Assembly (NCBI GenBank): GCA_001799565.1
Contig: MGTS01000006.1
Coordinates: 65,006 to 129,005, forward strand
Length of the DNA stretch: 64,000 bases
Direction: 5' to 3'
Origin: Elusimicrobia bacterium GWA2_51_34
GTDB taxonomy: Bacteria > Elusimicrobiota > Elusimicrobia > Elusimicrobiales > UBA9959
In this document: positions 59,176-64,000 of the stretch, in pieces
How positions within the stretch are numbered: the first letter of the stretch is position 1
How the letters are laid out: every line of letters starts with the position of its first letter
The notes under the pieces: generated by a model
Databases searched by the model: none
Told to the model about the DNA's origin: nothing
The model's input: the letters and a program-made list of their open reading frames with translations, nothing else
Program-made: the position numbers and the translations under genes

Positions 59176-61418
59176 TAAAAAGTCCTCTCAAGCTTTTTCT
59201 GAACCCGGAATTGCAGGGTGGTAAACGCGAAAATAAGCCCGAAAAGAATGTAGGCCATCGCCGAAGCGTAGCCAAGATTGTAAAATTTGAACCCCTGCTG
59301 ATACATGTAAAGCACTACGGACATCGTTGAGTTGAGCGGACCGCCGCCGGTCATGATATACGGCTCCGCGAAAAACTGCAGGTAGCCTATGGTGGTCATT
59401 ACTATTACAAAAAAGGCCGTGTTCCGCAGCATGGGCAGCGTTATATACCAGAATTCCTGCCGGCTGTTGGCCCCGTCCAGGGCTATGGATTCGTAAAGCG
59501 AGTCTGGAATGGATTGGAGTGCTGCGACGAATATAATGGTGTTGTACCCGAATCCTTTCCAGACAGCCATAAGTATCAGCGACGGAAGCGCCAGCCAGCG
59601 GTTGGACAGCCAGCTCTGCGCGGGTAAGCCCAGTCGCTCCAGCGCCAGGTTAAACAGGCCGAACTCCGGGTTATATAGCCAGCGCCAGATTATGGCTACA
59701 GCCACCATGGTGGTGATAACCGGGATAAAATACGCCACCCTGAAAAAAGCTTTGGCACGCAGTATCTGTGCATTGAGCGCAAGCGCCATGGCGAGCGAAA
59801 GAGCGACGCTGACCGGAACTCCTATAAAAGCGAACACAAGGGTATTGCGCAGCCCCGCCAGAAAAACAGGGTCGCCGAATAATCCAACGTAATTCTCCAG
59901 GCCGACAAAAACTATTTTAGTCCAGTCGTTTACCCCGTACATGTTCCAGTTGGTCATGCTGGCTATAAAAGAAGCGACTATAGGGATGAAAAGGAAAACC
60001 GCGAGTATTAACACCGCGGGCAGCAGAAACAAAATAGCTATCGGCTGGCATTTACCGCCGACCGAAGCGCGCCGGCCGCGCAGGTAGAGAACAACGGCGC
60101 AGACGGGAACCATGAACAACAACAGCGATAAGGCTATTTTAAACGCCGCGGACTGCTGCCGCTCCGATTTTACAAGTATCTTTTCTATCCGGGCGGAAAG
60201 TTTTTCCCTGGCAGCCTGCGCTGTCACTTTGCCGAAGACGGCTTCTTCAACCGCGTCGTTTATATTGCCGGCTATGTTTTCCCATTCCGGCACCTGGGGC
60301 GGCGCTTTGGCCGTGTCCAGCTCTTTTCTGAAAGAGGCAAGCCGCGGATTTCCGGAAAGGGACGGGACGCTCCAGGCTTTTCTGCTGGAGGGCAGATCGC
60401 CGCTCGCGGCGTACCATTTTGCCTGCATTTCCGGACCGGCCATAAACTCCATGAATTGCCAGGCCAGGGCCTTGCGCGGCGAACTTTTAAACATCACAAG
60501 ATTACAGCCGCCCATAAAGGACGCGCGCTTTTTCCCCGCCGGCAGCGGAGCCGTGGCCCAGCGTCCGTTGAGCTGCGGTTTGGAAATTTCAAGCTCGGAA
60601 ATCATCCAGGGCCCGGAGATAAACACCGGGAAGTATCCGGATTCAAACGCCGTAAGCAGGTCCGTATCGTGACCGCCCTCAAGCGGCGCCAGTTTCTCGT
60701 CAAAGAACCGCTTCAGATACGCTATCGTCTCTTCAAATTTTCCGGCCGTGAGCGGGGCGCTTTGGCCGTCTGATGGCCATAGGCCCTGATAAGGCACTGG
60801 CGTGGCCTTGAGCAGCTCGCCGCCGTTCTGCCAATAGAACATTAAAAATATCTGCCAGTCGTTAGTCGGCAGCGCGAACGCGTAGCCTCCGTTCTTAGAG
60901 CGCTTCAGCGCTCTGGAAAACTTATAAAATTCTTCCCAGTCTTCGGGAAACTTATTGTATCCGGCCTGCGCCGCCAGATCGGTGCGGTAGAACATGACAC
61001 GGGTATCCACGTACCAGGGCAGCCCGTACCACTGCTCCCGGTGAACATTGGATTCGCGCGCTCCAGGAAAGAAATCCCCTGTATCCAGCGCGGAAGAGGA
61101 AATAAATCCGTTCAGCGGCTCAAGCGCGTTCATGGCCCGGAATTCAGGCATCCAGGTGGTGCCCATCTGGCTGATGTCAGGCGCCATATCGCCCACAACC
61201 GCGGTCACCAGCTTCTCATGCGCTCCCGTCCACGGAATAGCCTGCGTGACAATTTTCACCCCGGGATTTCTTCTTTCAAAAATTTCCGCGGCCTGGCGTA
61301 TAAGCTTCCCTTCCGCGCCCATGGCCCACACGGTCAGTTGCCGGGACTGCGCGTCCGCCTTAGGCGGATGGCACAGGAACAACAGGACAGCAATGGCAAG
61401 GGTGTTTTTAAAAGTCAT
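59175..61418 (-). CDS. Sugar-binding protein fused to a MalF-type ABC permease
   Basis: From the ATG at 61418 the protein is 747 residues. It has a signal peptide or anchor (about 1-23). Residues 25-415 are a family 1 extracellular sugar-binding protein: LTVWAMGAEGKL, FERRNPGVKIVTQ, PDISQMGTTWMPEF, YGLPWYVDTRVMFYRTDL. One helix (about 425-445, IALSLLLFMVPVCAVVLYL) then crosses to the cytoplasm. Residues about 455-745 are a MalF-like permease with six helices and the EAA loop ESIALDGANSRQEFWYITLP. In most CUT1 importers these are separate proteins. The topology works: binding protein outside, extra helix, then permease. A TCCGCCTTAGGCGGA palindrome (61354-61368) encodes the end of the signal region. 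Confidence 0.88.
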   Translation of the reverse strand: MTFKNTLAIAVLLFLCHPPKADAQSRQLTVWAMGAEGKLIRQAAEIFERRNPGVKIVTQAIPWTGAHEKLVTAVVGDMAPDISQMGTTWMPEFRAMNALEPLNGFISSSALDTGDFFPGARESNVHREQWYGLPWYVDTRVMFYRTDLAAQAGYNKFPEDWEEFYKFSRALKRSKNGGYAFALPTNDWQIFLMFYWQNGGELLKATPVPYQGLWPSDGQSAPLTAGKFEETIAYLKRFFDEKLAPLEGGHDTDLLTAFESGYFPVFISGPWMISELEISKPQLNGRWATAPLPAGKKRASFMGGCNLVMFKSSPRKALAWQFMEFMAGPEMQAKWYAASGDLPSSRKAWSVPSLSGNPRLASFRKELDTAKAPPQVPEWENIAGNINDAVEEAVFGKVTAQAAREKLSARIEKILVKSERQQSAAFKIALSLLLFMVPVCAVVLYLRGRRASVGGKCQPIAILFLLPAVLILAVFLFIPIVASFIASMTNWNMYGVNDWTKIVFVGLENYVGLFGDPVFLAGLRNTLVFAFIGVPVSVALSLAMALALNAQILRAKAFFRVAYFIPVITTMVAVAIIWRWLYNPEFGLFNLALERLGLPAQSWLSNRWLALPSLILMAVWKGFGYNTIIFVAALQSIPDSLYESIALDGANSRQEFWYITLPMLRNTAFFVIVMTTIGYLQFFAEPYIMTGGGPLNSTMSVVLYMYQQGFKFYNLGYASAMAYILFGLIFAFTTLQFRVQKKLERTF
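61354..61368. repeat. TCCGCCTTAGGCGGA palindrome at a signal-peptide boundary
   Basis: The 15-base palindrome is read in frame as PPKAD, immediately before the probable signal-peptidase site of the fused binding protein and permease. Confidence 0.75.
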
Positions 61419-61427
61419 GTTGTTTAG

Positions 61428-61589
61428 GCTGAAGACTGTTAGACTCAATGGCAACAGAAGGCTATTGAATGCTACGGAAAGCAACTGAAGGTAAGAAAGC
61501 TGTTTTATGCGGCCCTCTTACTTTCTACGGCATTCAGTTGCTTTCTTTTGCTTTCCGTTGCTATCAATTACCATCGTACCTACACCCTA
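61428..61589. repeat. Inverted decad array, GAAAGCAACT family, copy 4
   Basis: The left arm has ten-base words GGCAACAGAA and GGCTATTGAA (61449-61494), and the right arm has their complements to about 61566. A truncated AGGCTGTT-family piece precedes it (61428-61448). The flank to 61586 matches the flank of copy 3 in inverted orientation. The stop codon of the CBM9-like fragment (61587-61589) lies at its edge. Confidence 0.88.
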
Positions 61590-61997
61590 TCCCCTTCTTT
61601 TCACCTGGATCTCCCCCAGATACGTGGCCGGAGCCAGAAAGAACCAGTTGAACTTGGCGTCCGAATTCAAAACGCGGTCAATATTGCGGGCCGCCAGAGA
61701 AAACCCCACACGGCCGGCCCCTATGCCGAATACCGTCCGTTCCAGCGCCAGAACCGCCTCATATCCGCGGGCGGTAACCGAAGAGTCCACTATCCCGCAG
61801 GCCCCGGCCGTTCTTTCGGGATGAAAAAATTCGCGCGCGCGCATGCCGCCCCCCGGAGCCGGAGAGACGATGATCTGGTAATCGTCCGCCCCGCCCCAGG
61901 CGAACTTGTTGTTGGTGGAATCTATATACACTTCCAGAGAATCATCCTCATACATGCGTTCCTCTGGATGAGAAGAGATCAGCTCGCTGTCGCGCAC
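61587..61997 (-). pseudogene. Frameshifted C-terminal half of a CBM9-like domain
   Basis: This 136-codon frame continues the GH144-like gene in another phase. Read back through the T10 tract it begins LKIEVRDSELISSHPEERMY, then DDSLEVYIDSTNNKFAWGG and VGFSLAARNIDRVLNSDAKF. This is the second half of a carbohydrate-binding domain of the CBM9 type. The first half ends the preceding frame (LDNKHLQNGFNRQPDYR). One added T at 62008-62017 would join them as RFFFLKIEVRD, a proper beta strand. Translation from the GTG at 61997 alone would give half a domain, so it is probably expressed only by frameshifting, or it is a broken or misread part of the upstream gene. Confidence 0.78.
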
Positions 61998-62005
61998 TTC
62001 AATTT

Positions 62006-63694
62006 TTAAAAAAAAAATCGGCTGTTTGCCAGCAGGTCCGCTTTCACTCTGTAATCCGGCTGGCGGTTAAAGCCGTTCTGAAGATGTTTGTTGTCCAGTT
62101 TAACGGCCTTTTTAGCTTTTTTCCATACCCCGGCGGCCAACTTAAGATCCTCCGGCTTAAGATCGTCCCTGATGTTCTTCACTTTTATCAACGGACGCTT
62201 GTGCAGAAAATACGCGGCCATTTCCACAGGGGGCCCGGAGGTGACGGCGGATCTTGCCGCTGCTCCGTCAAACCCGGCCTCCCTCATTCCCTTCTGAACT
62301 TCGGGCCGCGACATGAATAACTTCCAGATCAGTCCGCTCCGGTAGTTTTCAATCATAAGCACGGTCGGGCCCTGGTTAATGCCGAACGCGTCGGACGCGA
62401 AGAAATTTCTGTCAAGGTTGAAAGAATCCGTAAAACCGTAACTTCCCCACAACTCATCGCGATACCTGAAATAGAAATGTTTCATTGCGGAGATGGAATA
62501 CCCCGGCGTAAAAACTATTGACGCCGCGGCGGCGGACGGCGCCACGGTCCCGTCGTGCAGCGCCGGGCCGGGAGGAGCTCCGTAAGCCATATATCCGTCG
62601 GGGCCGATGCTTGCGGTAAGACCCCAGGAGTCTTTACCGTAAGTTTTGAAAGATTTGGAACTGTCAATGCAGAACTGACGGTTGGCAAGGGTCGCCTGGA
62701 CTGAATTTTCAAAATAATCCGCGAAAGCATCCCGCTTGTTCCGGAAATCTATAAAAGCGTGGGAAAACTGGTGCGTGAACAGCGGCGGGCTGATAATCAG
62801 TTCATGGTCCTTATATTTACCCCGCGGCCGTCTGATCGCCGTCCAGCTTTTCGCGGTCAGGGGGAAAGTCGGAGAACCCATGGCGAGAATGTACATTACC
62901 ATGCTCTCGTTGTAATCGCTCCAGAAGTGAGGGAGAAAACCATTTTCCGGAGTCCAGCCCATGGACAGGAACTGTGAACCGTTGGCCATCCATTTCCAGT
63001 CCGCCCGTTCGTAGAGTTTTTTAGCCAGGTCTTTTATCTCGGGGTTTTCAAAATACTGGGCGGCGGTAAGCGCGCCGGCCAGAAATAAAGCCGTGTCCAT
63101 GGAAGAAAGCTCGCAATTCCATACGCGCTTGCCCGTTTCCATATCCACAAAATGATAGAAGAAACCGTGCTCCGACTCCATTTTTTCACTGAAAAACTTA
63201 AGCGTGGTCTTTACCCTCTTCTCCGCCTCGCCTTTGCCGATCCAGCCGCGTTCCGCGCCCGCGGTAATCGCCGCGAGACCAAAACCCACCGCCGCTATGG
63301 ACGCCGGAGAATATTTAAAGTCCGGGGATCCTGAATTGGAGGCCTTGTCCAGCACCAGGCCATTGGCGGAATTCGCGCATTTGAGGAAATACTGGAACGA
63401 CTGGCCTTCCACCATATCCAAAAACGCGGCATCCTTCCCGCCCGCGGAATTGTCCGCCGCGCCGGTCGGGACGGAAACGGCTTCCATATTCAAACCGGGT
63501 ACGGCAGGCTGCGAAGCGCCGCCATTCTTTACCGCATTAGTGTAATTCGCAATACCGGCCGCGTCCTTCAGTATGTTAAATGTGGAACTGTTCTCCGCAA
63601 AAGCGAAAGCCGCCGCGGACAGAATAAGAGCCGGCAGGAAGGATGCTAATGTAATTCTTTTTGATTTCACAAAGATACTATACTCACTCCACAC
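62006..63694 (-). CDS. GH144-like (glucoamylase-type) secreted beta-glucanase, C-terminus frameshifted
   Basis: The 562-residue frame starts at GTG 63694; a second GTG at 63670 is equally possible. It has a signal peptide (SFLPALILSAAAFAFA). The (alpha/alpha)6-barrel matches the PF10091/GH144 group, which includes endo-beta-1,2-glucanases: QSFQYFLKCANSANGLV, SIAAVGFGLAAITAGAERGW, LSSMDTALFLAGALTAAQYF, GWTPENGFLPHFW, NEYWGLTAS-like SWGLTASIGPDGYMAYG, and GFTDSFN. The last 70 residues start a CBM9-like domain that is cut by a stop after a T10 tract. It is the first gene of the carbohydrate locus and would release oligosaccharides for the ABC importer and the GH94 enzyme. Confidence 0.82.
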   Translation of the reverse strand: MWSEYSIFVKSKRITLASFLPALILSAAAFAFAENSSTFNILKDAAGIANYTNAVKNGGASQPAVPGLNMEAVSVPTGAADNSAGGKDAAFLDMVEGQSFQYFLKCANSANGLVLDKASNSGSPDFKYSPASIAAVGFGLAAITAGAERGWIGKGEAEKRVKTTLKFFSEKMESEHGFFYHFVDMETGKRVWNCELSSMDTALFLAGALTAAQYFENPEIKDLAKKLYERADWKWMANGSQFLSMGWTPENGFLPHFWSDYNESMVMYILAMGSPTFPLTAKSWTAIRRPRGKYKDHELIISPPLFTHQFSHAFIDFRNKRDAFADYFENSVQATLANRQFCIDSSKSFKTYGKDSWGLTASIGPDGYMAYGAPPGPALHDGTVAPSAAAASIVFTPGYSISAMKHFYFRYRDELWGSYGFTDSFNLDRNFFASDAFGINQGPTVLMIENYRSGLIWKLFMSRPEVQKGMREAGFDGAAARSAVTSGPPVEMAAYFLHKRPLIKVKNIRDDLKPEDLKLAAGVWKKAKKAVKLDNKHLQNGFNRQPDYRVKADLLANSRFFF

Positions 63695-63753
63695 TTGACT
63701 TTCAAGGGCTATATACCCAGCAGCTCAGGGCCAAAAGGCCCATGGGTAGTATA

Positions 63754-63882
63754 AAGTCTCAGGACACATGTCACAGGTCACAGGTCACAGGTGTAGTTAG
63801 TTGCAGGTCTCATGTCACAAGTGAAGAATGAGATTTTACTTGAGACTTGTGACCTGAAACTTGAGACTAAGCTGGCTTGTGA
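63754..63882. repeat. Inverted heptad array, GTCACAR family, copy with longest left arm
   Basis: The left arm (63754-63824) has about ten heptads (AGGACAC, ATGTCAC, AGGTCAC, AGGTCAC and more) with one short interruption. The right arm (63839-63882) has CTTGAGA, CTTGTGA and on, also interrupted once. A hairpin follows directly at 63884-63910. Confidence 0.88.
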
Positions 63883-63883
63883 C

Positions 63884-63910
63884 AGCAAAAGGAGCGAAGC
63901 TCCTTTTGCT
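63884..63910. terminator. Hairpin terminator overlapping the LysM gene stop codon
   Basis: AGCAAAAGGAGC and GCTCCTTTTGCT form a 12-base stem with a GAA loop. The stop codon of the LysM gene (63909-63911) is at its edge. It has the same size and position relative to a GTCACAR array as the hairpins at 39840, 40034 and 32401. Confidence 0.65.
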
Positions 63911-64000
63911 ATGGTATCAATATCATCTGCCCGGGCTCCACATCGCCGCCGCGCTGAACATTCCCCTCATTGGCCCGGTACAGTTCAATCCACCTGGACG
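63909..64000 (-). CDS. LysM-domain protein, C-terminal end only
   Basis: Thirty codons of a frame that enters from the right edge are present. They read WIELYRANEGNV, then PGQMILIP and stop, which is the second half of a LysM domain (the pattern W..LY..N, then PGQ.L.IP). LysM domains bind peptidoglycan. It is the last domain of a longer protein encoded beyond the window and precedes the GH144-like gene on the same strand. Confidence 0.75.
   Translation of the reverse strand, partial: SRWIELYRANEGNVQRGGDVEPGQMILIP

Noticed and set aside
63754..63882. CRISPR-like repetition in the GTCACAR arrays
   Set aside because: Units are 7 bases, directly adjacent, without unique spacers, and the two arms are complementary. 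No cas gene is in the window.
1..64000. tRNA, rRNA, replication origin or prophage genes
   Set aside because: I looked for these and saw no sequence that supports any of them.

Overview
The window is about 55% GC and codes for a Gram-negative heterotroph. The evidence is LPS-export machinery, an outer-membrane efflux channel, lipoproteins, a very large SprA/Sov-like outer-membrane protein, type IV pilin-like proteins, and a succinate dehydrogenase/fumarate reductase with a class I fumarase. The mix of families suggests the Elusimicrobiota or a neighbouring phylum. That placement is an inference from gene content; no rRNA gene is present to test it.

Left part (1-8632, minus strand): a partial rapZ, hprK and long-form hpf, then three type IV pilin-like proteins, a basic low-complexity exported protein and an LptF/LptG permease. 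Next on the plus strand come the SprA-like protein and comF, followed by two GH13 enzymes on the minus strand and a GT-C-like membrane protein. From 21472 to 27698 lies an RND efflux operon. Its first gene is a TetR regulator fused in frame to a TolC-type channel; the membrane-fusion lipoprotein and the pump follow.

Middle part (27845-49108): a DUF3467 protein, a LuxC-PaaK fusion with a LuxE-type synthetase and a GNAT protein (a probable carboxylate-activation and reduction module), two small exported proteins, and a propeller/transglutaminase/TPR exported protein. The sdhC-sdhA-sdhB operon and a class I fumarase follow, separated by a locally AT-rich nuclease-like gene that looks acquired. 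Then come an ankyrin lipoprotein, an EamA transporter and a membrane phosphoesterase.

Right part (49092-64000, all minus strand): a methyltransferase, a response regulator carrying a membrane segment and a propeller, a sensorless histidine kinase, and a carbohydrate locus. The carbohydrate locus has a GH144-like glucanase with a frameshifted CBM9-like tail, a binding protein fused to an ABC permease, a second permease, a GH94 phosphorylase, a GH35-like galactosidase and a MalK-type ATPase. The likely scheme is extracellular cleavage of a beta-glucan, ABC uptake, and cytoplasmic phosphorolysis.

The most striking feature is not a gene. Almost every operon boundary carries an inverted array of short degenerate words with a strict 7-, 8- or 10-base period. 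The left arm is read as one word family, a spacer follows, and the right arm is its reverse complement. At least ten word families occur. Some recur as dispersed copies (four of one family, two near-identical inverted copies of another), some are nested, and several supply the stop codon or last residues of a gene. One supplies the signal peptide of the efflux lipoprotein. A separate palindrome, TCCGCCTNAGGCGGA, is scattered through the window and also lies inside coding sequences. I know of no described element class with this design.
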